DNA of 64,000 bases from Microbacterium maritypicum (lineage in GTDB: Bacteria; Actinomycetota; Actinomycetes; Actinomycetales; Microbacteriaceae). The notes below the pieces were generated by a model that ran no database searches, had not been told where the DNA came from, and saw only the letters and a program-made list of their open reading frames with translations. Made by a program: the position numbers and the translations under genes. Positions 11,178 to 18,722 of this stretch are shown here, in pieces. How positions within the stretch are numbered: position 1 is the first letter of the stretch; every line of letters begins with the position of its first letter. The stretch spans positions 1,240,001 to 1,304,000 of the forward strand of contig NZ_WAAQ01000001.1 of NCBI RefSeq assembly GCF_008868125.1. The letters are read 5' to 3'.

Positions 11178-11794
11178 GACCCCGCCCCGACCGGCACCAC
11201 GGAAAGGGCGGCGCCACCCGTGATGGCGGCGAGCACGTCGGCCACATCGGCCCGATCGATCACGATCTCGAGCTGGGTTCCGGTGTCGGCGAGCACGCCT
11301 TCCGCATCGAGCACGTCGTGCACGATCACGTCGGCGACCAGGATGCGGGGGACATCGTAGGAGCGTCCTTCGTCGAGGGGCGGCGCCTGCCAGACCTCCA
11401 CGACCGTGCCCGCCTCCACTCCTTCCGGGATACCGGTGCTGCTCTGGATGACGATCGTGGTGGAGCGGCTGCGGTCGGCATCGGTCACAGCCGAGGACGG
11501 AACGAGTTCTCCGCTCTCGAGAGTGCGGGACGCGATGCTGCCGGTGGGGACGTCGTCCGGGCCGAGGTAGTCGTCGGCCAGCGACCCCAGACCGACGTCG
11601 ACGACCTGGAAGTCGTCGGACGTCAGCACCTCGCCCTGCGTGATGGTCCGGGTGGCCTGGAGCGTCGGAACGGCATCGTCGAACGCCGACACGATGAGCC
11701 AGACACCGGCGATCGAGAGAGCCACCAGCGCGATGCCCACGAGGAAGCGGACGTCGCCCCAGAACGCGCGCCGAGGAACAGAGAAGGAAGCCAT
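11174..11794 (-). CDS. SAF-domain membrane protein, CpaB/RcpC-like
   Basis: A 206-residue protein with a basic N-terminus, one transmembrane helix (FLVGIALVALSIAGVWLIVSAF, about 18-39) and a SAF domain beginning ATRTITQGEVLTSDDFQVV. CpaB/RcpC proteins of Flp pili have this arrangement but are usually longer. The ATG at 11794 was chosen because upstream in-frame sequence is not protein-like; no clear ribosome binding site is seen. It is coupled to the Ssd/CpaE-like gene. The pairing recalls tad/flp pilus loci, but no secretin, CpaF or pilin gene is in the window. Confidence 0.75.
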   Translation of the reverse strand: MASFSVPRRAFWGDVRFLVGIALVALSIAGVWLIVSAFDDAVPTLQATRTITQGEVLTSDDFQVVDVGLGSLADDYLGPDDVPTGSIASRTLESGELVPSSAVTDADRSRSTTIVIQSSTGIPEGVEAGTVVEVWQAPPLDEGRSYDVPRILVADVIVHDVLDAEGVLADTGTQLEIVIDRADVADVLAAITGGAALSVVPVGAGS

Positions 11795-11880
11795 GGCGAA
11801 TATCGTCACAGAAACGGCGGCGGGGCTCCGGGAGTTATCCACAAGGGACGAGCGGACCCGAATCCGGCGAGCCTGTGGGC

Positions 11881-11886
11881 GAGAAT
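11881..11886 (+). promoter_or_regulatory. Possible -10 of the HTH gene
   Basis: GAGAAT ends 6 nt before the ATG at 11893. The same hexamer at the same distance precedes metX on the other strand, which supports the start choice. Confidence 0.4.
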
Positions 11887-11892
11887 GAGGGG

Positions 11893-12171
11893 ATGCCTGC
11901 ATTCCCTGTTCGCGCACCGCGTTACCTCGCCCCCTCGCAGGTGGCGGAGCTGCTGAGCATCGGGGTCGACGAGGTCGTCGCCCTGGTGCAGGAGGGAAGA
12001 CTGCGGGGAGCGCAGCTGGGATCGCCGCCTCGTTGGCGAGTGGAGGAGTCCAGCCTCGACGGGTACCTGGCCGAAGAATCGGAGAACTCTCGGCGGATGG
12101 CGCTGTGGCGCCAGTCCCAGACCGCGAGCTTCCCCGAGGTCTGGGGCACCTCTTCGGCTCACGGCACCTGA
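11893..12171 (+). CDS. Small helix-turn-helix (excisionase/MerR-like) DNA-binding protein
   Basis: A 92-residue protein with an HTH_17/excisionase-like winged helix at about residues 9-57: YLAPSQVAELLSIGVDEVVALVQEGRLRG is the helix-turn-helix and RWRVEESSLDGYL the wing. The C-terminal 35 residues are unrecognised. It is divergent from the SAF gene (98 bp apart) and convergent with the next gene, with 13 bp of 3' overlap. GTG at 11875 is an alternative start. It may regulate the adjacent SAF-ATPase pair. No phage genes are nearby, so a true excisionase role is unlikely. Confidence 0.75.
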   Translation: MPAFPVRAPRYLAPSQVAELLSIGVDEVVALVQEGRLRGAQLGSPPRWRVEESSLDGYLAEESENSRRMALWRQSQTASFPEVWGTSSAHGT

Positions 12172-12770
12172 TCGACCGGAGTACGCACGGCCACGAGTGA
12201 CGCGAACGGGATGATGCGGAACCCGTGCACCGCTCGGGCGAGGCGCGCTTCGCCCGGATCATGTACGGCGAGATCGAGGTGATCGGACGCCGCTCGATCG
12301 ATCGTGCCGTGGACGTCGTCGCCCACATGGGTGCTGATGTGCACGGGCACACGACGGCGTGCGAGGTCACGCAGCACGAATCCGAGGGTCATCCGCTCTC
12401 GGAGCGGGGAGTCTGCGGTGGGTGGTTCGTCGAGGCTCGCCAGGATCATGCCGTGATCCGTCGTGATGCCGGTGACGGCCGCGAGGGGGAGGAAGAAGCC
12501 GGCGGGTGCGCTGCGTTCCTCGCCGGTGCCGCGCGTGGAGACGGCGACCCAGTCCGCTCCGAGCGTCTGCAACGAGACCGGAATCCGTCGCCCGTTCACG
12601 AGACCGATCGTGACGTCCGCCCCCGCGCTGCACAGCGTCCGCAGCCGCGCGCGCAGGTCCAACCGTGCGATGCGCAGCCGTTCGGACTCGGCGTCCAGCA
12701 CCGCTCGTTCCGCCTCCCACTCCGCGGTCAGCTGGCCTTCGAGGTCTTCGAACAGTCGGTCCCAGTGCAT
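12159..12770 (-). CDS. Unrecognised protein with two Sm-like repeats
   Basis: A 203-residue protein I cannot assign to a named family. It shows an internal duplication: a helix followed by a beta-rich segment at about 34-103 (GADVTIGLVNGRRIPVSLQT ... FFLPLAAVTGI) and again at about 128-196 (VPVHISTHVGDDVHGTIDRA ... RIIPFASLVAV). Each copy resembles the helix-plus-strand order of an Sm/SH3-like barrel. The N-terminal 33 residues look coiled-coil. There is no signal peptide or membrane segment. It reads convergently into the HTH gene. The fold call is visual inference. Confidence 0.65.
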   Translation of the reverse strand: MHWDRLFEDLEGQLTAEWEAERAVLDAESERLRIARLDLRARLRTLCSAGADVTIGLVNGRRIPVSLQTLGADWVAVSTRGTGEERSAPAGFFLPLAAVTGITTDHGMILASLDEPPTADSPLRERMTLGFVLRDLARRRVPVHISTHVGDDVHGTIDRAASDHLDLAVHDPGEARLARAVHGFRIIPFASLVAVRTPVDQVP

Positions 12771-12777
12771 CCGACAG

Positions 12778-12783
12778 AGCGTA
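12778..12783 (-). promoter_or_regulatory. Candidate -10 of the Sm-like duplicated gene
   Basis: On the minus strand TACGCT lies 7 nt before the ATG at 12770, and no ribosome binding site is visible. Confidence 0.45.
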
Positions 12784-12899
12784 GGCGACCCCGCTCGGGC
12801 GCGTACGAGTTATCCACATTCTTCGCCTCACCCCACTCCGGCGCTGGCGGCACGGTGCTGTACTGCTCACTCGCAGACCTCCCCGACCGAGAGTTCGAC

Positions 12900-13286
12900 A
12901 TGACGCCGCACGAGTACTTCGCACCCCAGCCGACATCGACCAGCGAGCTTCCCGACCCCGTGCCGCTTCTGCGCAGCCTCACGCACGGCGTCCTCGAGGT
13001 GCTGGCCGGTGTCAGGGAGGTCGATCAGCTCGCCAGGTGGTTCAGCGAGGACGCATTCCGAAGTCTGGTCACGCGCGCGAACCTCTCCTCGAGGGCACGC
13101 AGCGCGCGCGGGGTCGCTCCCGCCCGACCCACGTTCGAGATCAGGGCGCTGAGGGTCACGGACCCGCTCGACGGCGTGATCGAAGCCGTCGTCGTGGTGG
13201 CCGGTCCTGGGCGCACCCGCGCCGTCGCCGTGCGCCTGGAAGGGATCGATCGTCGCTGGCGGGCGACGTCGCTGGCCATTCTCTGA
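12900..13286 (+). CDS. Rv3235 family protein
   Basis: A 128-residue cytoplasmic protein of the actinobacterial Rv3235 family, function unknown. The C-terminal domain (about residues 65-128) carries the family pattern RPTFEIRALRVTDPLDGVIEAVVVV ending in RRWRATSLAIL, probably an alpha/beta fold similar to SecB/NTF2-like small domains. The ATG at 12900 is the first methionine giving a family-sized protein. In other actinobacteria this family is found near secA; here secA is about 7 kb away. It is followed by pdtaS with its own promoter. Confidence 0.7.
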   Translation: MTPHEYFAPQPTSTSELPDPVPLLRSLTHGVLEVLAGVREVDQLARWFSEDAFRSLVTRANLSSRARSARGVAPARPTFEIRALRVTDPLDGVIEAVVVVAGPGRTRAVAVRLEGIDRRWRATSLAIL

Positions 13287-13298
13287 GGCATCTGACCG

Positions 13299-13304
13299 TA
13301 GGCT
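13299..13304 (+). promoter_or_regulatory. Candidate -10 of leaderless pdtaS-like gene
   Basis: TAGGCT lies 6 nt before the GTG start at 13311. Confidence 0.55.
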
Positions 13305-13310
13305 GGTCAG

Positions 13311-14795
13311 GTGTCAACCCTCAGTGATCTCGCCCATGCCCAGGGGCGCCTGAACGACAGCGATGTCGAATGGCTCCACCGTCTCGCCGGGGACGGACAG
13401 CTCCTCGCGGACCTCGCCTCCGCCGACATCGTGATCTGGATCCAGACCGACGACGGTTCGTTCATCGCGGTCGCGCACGCGCGACCCAGCGGCGCGGCTA
13501 CGCTCTTCTATCGCGACATCGTCGGAGAGCGGGTGCGGCCCCAGTGGCGCACCCAGGTCCAGGGCGCCTTCGAGTCGGCCGAGATCGTCGACTCCTCCTC
13601 GCCCGACTGGTTCGAGGAGACACCGACGCGCGTGCGGGCCGTGCCGATCCTGAGCGTCGGTCGCGGTGCCGACGCCCACTCGACCGTGATCGGAGTGGTG
13701 ACCCGGCACACGAACCTCGGCGAGGTGCGCACGCCGTCTCGCCAGCAGATCACCTTCGACGAGTGCGCGAACGACCTGTTCCGCATGATCGCCGACGGGA
13801 GCTTCCCCGACCTCACGGCTCCGACGTCACCGCGTCGGGGAGCGCCCCGTGCCTCCGATGGTCTCATTCGCATCGATGTCGACGGGATCACCACCTTCGC
13901 CAGCCCGAACGCGCTCTCCGCCTTCAACCGGATGGGCTTCGACGACGAGCTCGAGGGGGAGTCTCTCGCCGAGGTGACCACTCGTCTCGTCCCGCCGTCC
14001 CGGCAGGTCGACGAGTCGCTGCCCGTGGTGGTCACCGGGCGCGCTCCCTGGCGCACCGACATCGAAGCCCGCGGTGTGACGGTGTCCTTGCGTGCCATCC
14101 CGCTGAAGGACCACGGCACCCGCATCGGGGCGATCGTGCTGTGCCGCGACGTCTCAGAACTGCGCCACCAGGAGCAGGAGCTCATCACCAAGGACGCGAC
14201 GATCCGCGAGATCCACCACCGGGTGAAGAACAACCTGCAGACGGTCGCCTCGCTTCTGCGCATCCAGGCGCGACGCACCCACTCAGACGAGGCGCGCGAC
14301 GCCCTCACACAGGCCATGCGCCGCGTGGATGCGATCGCCGTGGTGCACGACACGCTCGCCCAGGGGCTGACGCAGAAGGTCGACTTCGACGAGGTCTTCC
14401 ACCGCGTGCTCAAGCTCGTGGCCGAGGTCGCCTCGGCTCCGAACACGCGCGCGCGGACGCAGTCCACCGGACGGTTCGGAGTTCTTCCGAGCGAGTACGC
14501 GACACCTCTCGCGCTCGCCCTGACGGAGGTCGTGACGAATGCGGTCGAGCACGGTCTCGCAGGTCAAGAGGGCTTCGTCACGATCGACGCCAAGCGCACC
14601 GAGGACAATCTGCGCGTGACGGTGCGGGACACCGGTCTCGGTCTGCCGGAAGGGCGCATCGGCCAGGGCCTCGGCACTCAGATCATCCGCACGCTCATCC
14701 AGGGTGAGCTCGGCGGCACGATCGAGTGGCACGGGAGCGATGGCGAGGGCACCGAAGTGGTCATCGACATCCCCCTGCGCTGGCTCGAGAGGTGA
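13311..14795 (+). CDS. pdtaS: PdtaS-like soluble sensor histidine kinase
   Basis: A 494-residue cytoplasmic histidine kinase. An N-terminal GAF-like domain (about 1-170) and a PAS domain (about 180-285) precede a HisKA_2-type dimerisation domain with the phospho-acceptor in EIHHRVKNNLQTVASLL and a HATPase domain (TEVVTNAVEHGL, DTGLGLPEG, GLGTQIIRTL). No transmembrane segments are seen. This GAF-PAS-HisKA_2 order is that of mycobacterial PdtaS, which phosphorylates the RNA-binding antiterminator PdtaR. No pdtaR is present nearby. A leaderless GTG start is likely. Confidence 0.88.
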   Translation: MSTLSDLAHAQGRLNDSDVEWLHRLAGDGQLLADLASADIVIWIQTDDGSFIAVAHARPSGAATLFYRDIVGERVRPQWRTQVQGAFESAEIVDSSSPDWFEETPTRVRAVPILSVGRGADAHSTVIGVVTRHTNLGEVRTPSRQQITFDECANDLFRMIADGSFPDLTAPTSPRRGAPRASDGLIRIDVDGITTFASPNALSAFNRMGFDDELEGESLAEVTTRLVPPSRQVDESLPVVVTGRAPWRTDIEARGVTVSLRAIPLKDHGTRIGAIVLCRDVSELRHQEQELITKDATIREIHHRVKNNLQTVASLLRIQARRTHSDEARDALTQAMRRVDAIAVVHDTLAQGLTQKVDFDEVFHRVLKLVAEVASAPNTRARTQSTGRFGVLPSEYATPLALALTEVVTNAVEHGLAGQEGFVTIDAKRTEDNLRVTVRDTGLGLPEGRIGQGLGTQIIRTLIQGELGGTIEWHGSDGEGTEVVIDIPLRWLER

Positions 14796-14816
14796 GAGCT
14801 GCCGCATCCGAACAGA

Positions 14817-14853
14817 CGAAAGCGGCCTGAGAGTCGATCTCAGGCCGCTTTCG
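14817..14853. terminator. Bidirectional terminator pdtaS/whiB1
   Basis: A perfect 16-bp stem (14817-14832 and 14838-14853) with a GTCGA loop separates two convergent genes; an A-rich left arm and T-rich right arm give a short U-run in the right-hand arm. Confidence 0.88.
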
Positions 14854-14858
14854 GATGT

Positions 14859-15107
14859 TCAGGAGGCGCGGCGTGCGCGAGCGGCGCGACGCTTGAGAGC
14901 GCGGCGCTCGTCTTCGGAGAGCCCGCCCCAGACGCCCGAGTCCTGGCTGGTCTCCAGGGCGTACTGCAGGCAGATCTCGGTGACGGTGCAGGTGGCGCAC
15001 ACCGTCTTCGCCTTCTCGATCTGATCGACGGCAGGGCCAGTGTTCCCCACGGGGAAGAAAAGCTCGGGGTCGACAGTCAGGCAGGCGGCCTTATCGCGCC
15101 AGTCCAT
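14859..15107 (-). CDS. whiB1: WhiB1-type iron-sulfur transcription regulator
   Basis: An 82-residue Wbl protein nearly collinear with mycobacterial WhiB1: it begins MDWRDKAAC and contains DPELFFPVGNTGPA. The four [4Fe-4S] ligands are Cys9, Cys37, Cys40 and Cys46 (C-x2-C-x5-C), followed by the G[VI]WGG turn (GVWGGLSEDERRALKRR) and a basic tail for DNA binding. WhiB1 is NO-sensitive and binds the housekeeping sigma factor in mycobacteria; the same is expected here. GAGGAG on the minus strand sits a few bases before the ATG. Confidence 0.95.
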   Translation of the reverse strand: MDWRDKAACLTVDPELFFPVGNTGPAVDQIEKAKTVCATCTVTEICLQYALETSQDSGVWGGLSEDERRALKRRAARARRAS

Positions 15108-15286
15108 GGGGGCTCCTCGGTGTGGATTTCAAGAGATGTCGCGATGCGACCTCTCGGATTCGGGTAGAAGTTCGGGTTCCGCTACCCTGTTGAGATGCGG
15201 ACGGAATGCCCGCGAATTGTGATGCGAGCGTGAATGCTCGCCCCACGCCGCTGTGGGAGCACATGACTTTCTCTATTCTGTTACAT

Positions 15287-15311
15287 GAAAACCATGAAAT
15301 CAAGGGTTTTC
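15287..15311 (+). other. AT-rich segment with hairpin upstream of small membrane protein
   Basis: GAAAACC (15287-15293) and GGTTTTC (15305-15311) can pair around an 11-nt loop inside an unusually AT-rich stretch (about 15264-15322), followed by CTCTTCTTTC. It lies about 25 nt before the GTG at 15338, so it is probably in that gene's leader or promoter. Its function is unknown. Confidence 0.4.
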
Positions 15312-15337
15312 TCTTCTTTCGATCCTTGGGAGACACC

Positions 15338-15724
15338 GTGCGCGCACCCGGAATCGCCTTGGCGGCAGCGGCGATCCTCGCCCTCGAAGCAGTGGCGCTC
15401 CTGGTCTTCGCCGTGGTCGAACTCGCCGGTCTCGGGGCGGGCGATGCGGCATCCCTGCCGACGGCCCTGGCGCTCATCGTGCTCACGCTGATCGGCACCG
15501 CAGCCCTCGTGGCATTCGCGGTGGGCACGCGGGTCGGGAAGTCTTGGGCTCGATCAGGCGGAGTGGTCTTTCAGGTACTCGCCGTAGCCCTCGCGCTCGC
15601 CTCTCTCACGCTGCAGCCGATCTCTTGGCCGTTCACCCTCGGGGTCGGGCTTCCCGGACTGCTCGGGTTCGCGCTGTTGATCTCGAGCGCACGTCGAGAA
15701 GGTCCGCAGCGCGCAACGGAGTGA
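15338..15724 (+). CDS. Small four-helix membrane protein, function unknown
   Basis: A 128-residue hydrophobic protein with about four predicted transmembrane helices (GIALAAAAILALEAVALLVF, LPTALALIVLTLIGTAALVA, VVFQVLAVALALASL, FTLGVGLPGLLGFALLI). The GTG at 15338 was chosen because GGGAG lies 5 nt upstream and everything before it in frame is not protein-like. I do not recognise a named family. It is divergent from whiB1 across 230 bp and convergent with bcp. Confidence 0.75.
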   Translation: MRAPGIALAAAAILALEAVALLVFAVVELAGLGAGDAASLPTALALIVLTLIGTAALVAFAVGTRVGKSWARSGGVVFQVLAVALALASLTLQPISWPFTLGVGLPGLLGFALLISSARREGPQRATE

Positions 15725-15779
15725 CCTCCGAGAGCTGCGGACGTCGGGGAGGTCTGCCGACCTCGGGGACAGCTGCGGG

Positions 15780-16253
15780 TCAGGCGTCGATGCCGAGCTG
15801 CTTGCGCAGCCGTGCCACGTGACCCGTGGCCTTCACGTTGTACTGCGCGAGAGCGATCTTGCCGTCTTCGTCGAGCACGAACGTCGAGCGGATGACCCCC
15901 TCGACGAGCTTGCCGTAGTTCATCTTCTCGCCCCACGCACCGTAGGCGGAGTGGACGGCGTGGTCAGGGTCGCTGAGGAGCGGGAAGGTCAGCCCATCGC
16001 GCTCGCGGAACTTCGCCAGCGTGGCGGGCTCGTCGCGTGAGACCCCGATGACGCGGTAGCCGGCGCCCTGGAGGGACGAGATGCTGTCGCGGAAGTCGCA
16101 CGCCTGGGTGGTGCAGCCGGGAGTCATCGCCGCCGGGTAGAAGTACAGCACGGTCTTCTGGCCGCGCAGATCCTCGAGACGGACGATGTTCCCGTCCTGG
16201 TCGAGGAGGGAGAAGTCGGGGGCTGCGGTTCCTGGTTCGAGGCGCTGGGTCAC
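15780..16253 (-). CDS. bcp: Thioredoxin-dependent thiol peroxidase Bcp
   Basis: A 157-residue peroxiredoxin of the BCP/PrxQ class that reduces hydroperoxides with electrons from thioredoxin. The peroxidatic site is P-x3-T-P-G-C47, with the resolving Cys52 five residues later (PAAMTPGCTTQACDFRD), and the C-terminal conserved RSTFVLDEDGKI is present. Length is typical. GTG start. It follows rsgA by 9 nt on the minus strand and has its own -10-like element overlapping the rsgA stop, so it may be transcribed with rsgA-aroA and separately. Confidence 0.93.
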   Translation of the reverse strand: MTQRLEPGTAAPDFSLLDQDGNIVRLEDLRGQKTVLYFYPAAMTPGCTTQACDFRDSISSLQGAGYRVIGVSRDEPATLAKFRERDGLTFPLLSDPDHAVHSAYGAWGEKMNYGKLVEGVIRSTFVLDEDGKIALAQYNVKATGHVARLRKQLGIDA

Positions 16254-16259
16254 GTCTCC

Positions 16260-16265
16260 AGCCTA
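16260..16265 (-). promoter_or_regulatory. Candidate -10 of leaderless bcp
   Basis: On the minus strand TAGGCT lies 6 nt before the bcp GTG; its TAG is also the stop codon of rsgA. Confidence 0.5.
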
Positions 16266-17333
16266 ACGGCCGGGGGCCTGATCCGCCTTGTCCGCGAACG
16301 TCTGCAGCAGACGCTGCAGGGAATCGAGTCGGGCACGCCCGGTCTCGCGCAGCTCTCCGCGCTCGGCGGCCTCGATCAGAGCGCAGTCGGGTGCATCGGC
16401 GAGATGGGTGCAGCCCCGGGGGCAGTCTTGGGCGATCGCGGCGAGTTCGGTGAACGCGGCCAGGATGTTCGCCGGATCGACGTGTCCGAGTCCGAAGGAG
16501 CGCACGCCGGGGGTGTCGATCACCCAGCCGGTGCCGTCCGCACCCTCGTAGCGCAGCGACACGGTCGATGACGAGGTATGCCGACCGCGTCCGGTGACCT
16601 GGTTCACGTGCCCGGTGGCGCGCAAGGCCGACGGCACGAGGGCGTTGACGAGCGTCGACTTGCCCACCCCGGAGTGTCCGACGAAGACCGTGGAGTGTCC
16701 GACCAGCGCGTCGCCGATCTCCTCGAGGGGCATCTCGTCCTGCGCACTGGTGAACACACGCAGGTCCAGGCCGTCGAAGTGCGTCAGGAACTCGGTCGGA
16801 TCGGCGATGTCGGTCTTGGTGACGACGAGCAGCGGGCGGATGCCGGCATCCAGTGCCGCAACGAGGTAGCGGTCGACGAGGCGCGCGCGGGGCTCCGGGT
16901 CGGCGGCCGCGACGACGACGAGCATCTGATCGGCGTTCGCCACGATCACCCGTTCGACCTGATCGGTGTCGTCGGCGCTGCGGCGCAGCAGAGAGGTGCG
17001 ATCGACGATGCCGATGATGCGCGCGAGCGTGCCCTCGTCTCCCGAGGTGTCGCCCACCACCCGTGCCTGATCGCCCGTGACGATGGGCATGCGTCGCAGC
17101 TCGCGCGCGCGCGTCGTGGTGATCATGCGCTCCTCGGCGGTGCCCTCACCGAGGAGGACCGAGTATCGTCCGCGGTCGACGCCGAGCACTCGTCCCACCT
17201 GCGCGTCCTCATGCGCGGGTCGCCGTTTGGTGCGGGGGCGATTCGCCTTCGGGTTGGGACGGGTGCGGATGCTGCTCTCGTCGAAGTCCTCGAAGTCGTC
17301 TTCGAGGTCGTCGGCGTCGTCCAGCCAGCTCAC
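16263..17333 (-). CDS. rsgA: Ribosome small-subunit GTPase A
   Basis: A 356-residue circularly permuted GTPase that helps mature the 30S subunit. An OB-fold domain comes first (VGRVLGVDRGRYSVLLGE, about 45-110). The GTPase motifs follow in permuted order: G4 TKTD, G1 GHSGVGKSTLVN, G3 DTPGVRSFG. The C-terminal zinc domain has CPRGCTH and a later Cys (C-x4-C-x-H-x5-C type). The N-terminal 40 residues are acidic then basic. GTG start, 2 nt after the aroA stop, so it is operonic with aroA. Confidence 0.95.
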   Translation of the reverse strand: MSWLDDADDLEDDFEDFDESSIRTRPNPKANRPRTKRRPAHEDAQVGRVLGVDRGRYSVLLGEGTAEERMITTTRARELRRMPIVTGDQARVVGDTSGDEGTLARIIGIVDRTSLLRRSADDTDQVERVIVANADQMLVVVAAADPEPRARLVDRYLVAALDAGIRPLLVVTKTDIADPTEFLTHFDGLDLRVFTSAQDEMPLEEIGDALVGHSTVFVGHSGVGKSTLVNALVPSALRATGHVNQVTGRGRHTSSSTVSLRYEGADGTGWVIDTPGVRSFGLGHVDPANILAAFTELAAIAQDCPRGCTHLADAPDCALIEAAERGELRETGRARLDSLQRLLQTFADKADQAPGR

Positions 17334-17335
17334 CC

Positions 17336-18652
17336 TCAGCCCCGCAGCATCCTCTCCCAGAGCATCGTGAACTCCGGGAGGGTCTTCGCGGTGGTGCCGA
17401 TGTCGTCGATCTCGACGCCGGGGACGCGCAGGCCGATGAGCGCTCCGGTGGTGGCCATCCGGTGATCGTGGTGTGCGGCCCAGCTTCCGCCGTGCAGAGG
17501 CCGGGGGATGATGCGCAGTCCGTCGGAGAGCTCCTCGGCCTCGCCGCCGAGCGCGCGGAGGTTGCCGATCAGCGCCGCGATCCGGTCGGTCTCATGCATG
17601 CGGATGTGTCCGATGCCGCGGATCGTGGTCGGAGACTCCGCGAAGGCGGCGAGGCCGACCAGCGTCGGGGTGAGCTCGCTCGCCGCGGACAGGTCGAGGT
17701 CGAGGCCCCGGATGCCGGAACCGGCGCGCACGGTGAGCGTGCCGCCGTGACGGCCGACGTGCGCCCCCGTGGCCTGCAGGATCTCGGGCAGCAGGGCGCC
17801 GGGCTGAGTGGAATGTGCGGGCCAGCCGGTGATCGACACCGATCCGCCGGTGACCAGCGCGGCGGCGAGGAACGGCGCGGCGTTGGAGAGATCGGGTTCG
17901 ATCGCGATCTCCTTGGCCCGCGGAACGCCCGCCTCGACCAGCCATTCGCCGACGGCGGGGCGTTCGATGCGGATGCCGCGGCGGCTCAGAGCCTCGATCG
18001 TCATGTCGATGTGCGGAAGGCTCGGCAGGTGCTCGCCGGTGTGGACGAGGTGCAGGCCGACGTCGAAGCGGGGAGCGGCGAGGAGGAGACCGGAGACGAA
18101 CTGGCTCGACGCGGAGGCGTCGATCTCCACGCGTCCGCCGCGGATTCGCCCGTGGCCGCGGATCGTGAAGGGGAGAGCCCACGTGCCCTCGTCGTCGATG
18201 TCGACGCCGAGGTCGCGCAGCGCGCTGATCAGCGCGCCCATCGGACGATGCAGCGCCGTCTCGTGCGCCGTGAGGTGCACGTCGTGCGCCGCGAGGCCCG
18301 CCAGTGGGGCGATGAAGCGCATGACGGTGCCGGCCTGACCGCAGTCGATCGTGGTGCCGCCGCTGAGCTTCGCGGGGGTGACGACGAGGTCGGGCCCGAA
18401 CTCGTTCCCGGCGTCGACCTCTTCGATGCCGACGCCGAGGGCGCGCAGCGCATCGACCATGCGTGCGGAGTCGTCGGAGTGCAAGGGGGCGATCAACCGG
18501 CCTGGTCCATCGGCGATCGCGGCGATCATCAGCTCGCGGTTGGTCAGCGATTTGGAACCGGGGATCGTGAGTTCGGCGTGCACGGGCACGTCGGTCGTGG
18601 GCGCGGGATAGGCGCCCTGCACACGGGAGGGGGAATACCTGTTGGCGCTCAT
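17336..18652 (-). CDS. aroA: EPSP synthase (shikimate pathway)
   Basis: A 438-residue 3-phosphoshikimate 1-carboxyvinyltransferase, joining shikimate-3-phosphate and phosphoenolpyruvate. The two-domain inside-out barrel is complete. Visible conserved parts are [15 protein letters not shown] near residue 30 (phosphate binding), [11 protein letters not shown] and [14 protein letters not shown] near the C-terminus. AroA is encoded first in an aroA-rsgA-bcp run on the minus strand. Its first codons overlap the promoter of the divergent sigR gene. Confidence 0.95.
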   Translation of the reverse strand: MSANRYSPSRVQGAYPAPTTDVPVHAELTIPGSKSLTNRELMIAAIADGPGRLIAPLHSDDSARMVDALRALGVGIEEVDAGNEFGPDLVVTPAKLSGGTTIDCGQAGTVMRFIAPLAGLAAHDVHLTAHETALHRPMGALISALRDLGVDIDDEGTWALPFTIRGHGRIRGGRVEIDASASSQFVSGLLLAAPRFDVGLHLVHTGEHLPSLPHIDMTIEALSRRGIRIERPAVGEWLVEAGVPRAKEIAIEPDLSNAAPFLAAALVTGGSVSITGWPAHSTQPGALLPEILQATGAHVGRHGGTLTVRAGSGIRGLDLDLSAASELTPTLVGLAAFAESPTTIRGIGHIRMHETDRIAALIGNLRALGGEAEELSDGLRIIPRPLHGGSWAAHHDHRMATTGALIGLRVPGVEIDDIGTTAKTLPEFTMLWERMLRG

Positions 18653-18657
18653 CGGTT
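18632..18657 (+). promoter_or_regulatory. SigR-type autoregulatory promoter
   Basis: GGAAT (18632-18636) and GTT (18655-18657) are separated by exactly 18 nt, matching the SigR/SigH consensus GGAAT-N18-GTT. It lies 66 bp before the sigR ATG and inside the first codons of aroA. It indicates that SigR transcribes its own gene under thiol stress. Confidence 0.75.
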
Positions 18658-18660
18658 CTC

Positions 18661-18666
18661 ACCTTA
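18661..18666 (-). promoter_or_regulatory. Candidate -10 of aroA
   Basis: On the minus strand TAAGGT lies 8 nt before the aroA ATG, interleaved with the divergent SigR promoter. Confidence 0.4.
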
Positions 18667-18722
18667 GTAAACGCAGGGAGCTTCGTCGCGAAAGACAGGC
18701 CTCCCGACCCGAAGGAGAGAGT

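Noticed and set aside
11893..12171. Excisionase as a sign of a mobile element
   Set aside because: No integrase, attachment repeats or compositional shift are seen; the HTH_17 fold is widely used in ordinary regulators.
11795..12370. Upstream extension of the SAF-domain gene
   Set aside because: The added translation has no resemblance to protein and overlaps two other genes.
15731..15774. Terminator between the small membrane gene and bcp
   Set aside because: Only a 6-bp GAGGTC/GACCTC stem with a loosely paired outer arm; too weak to list.
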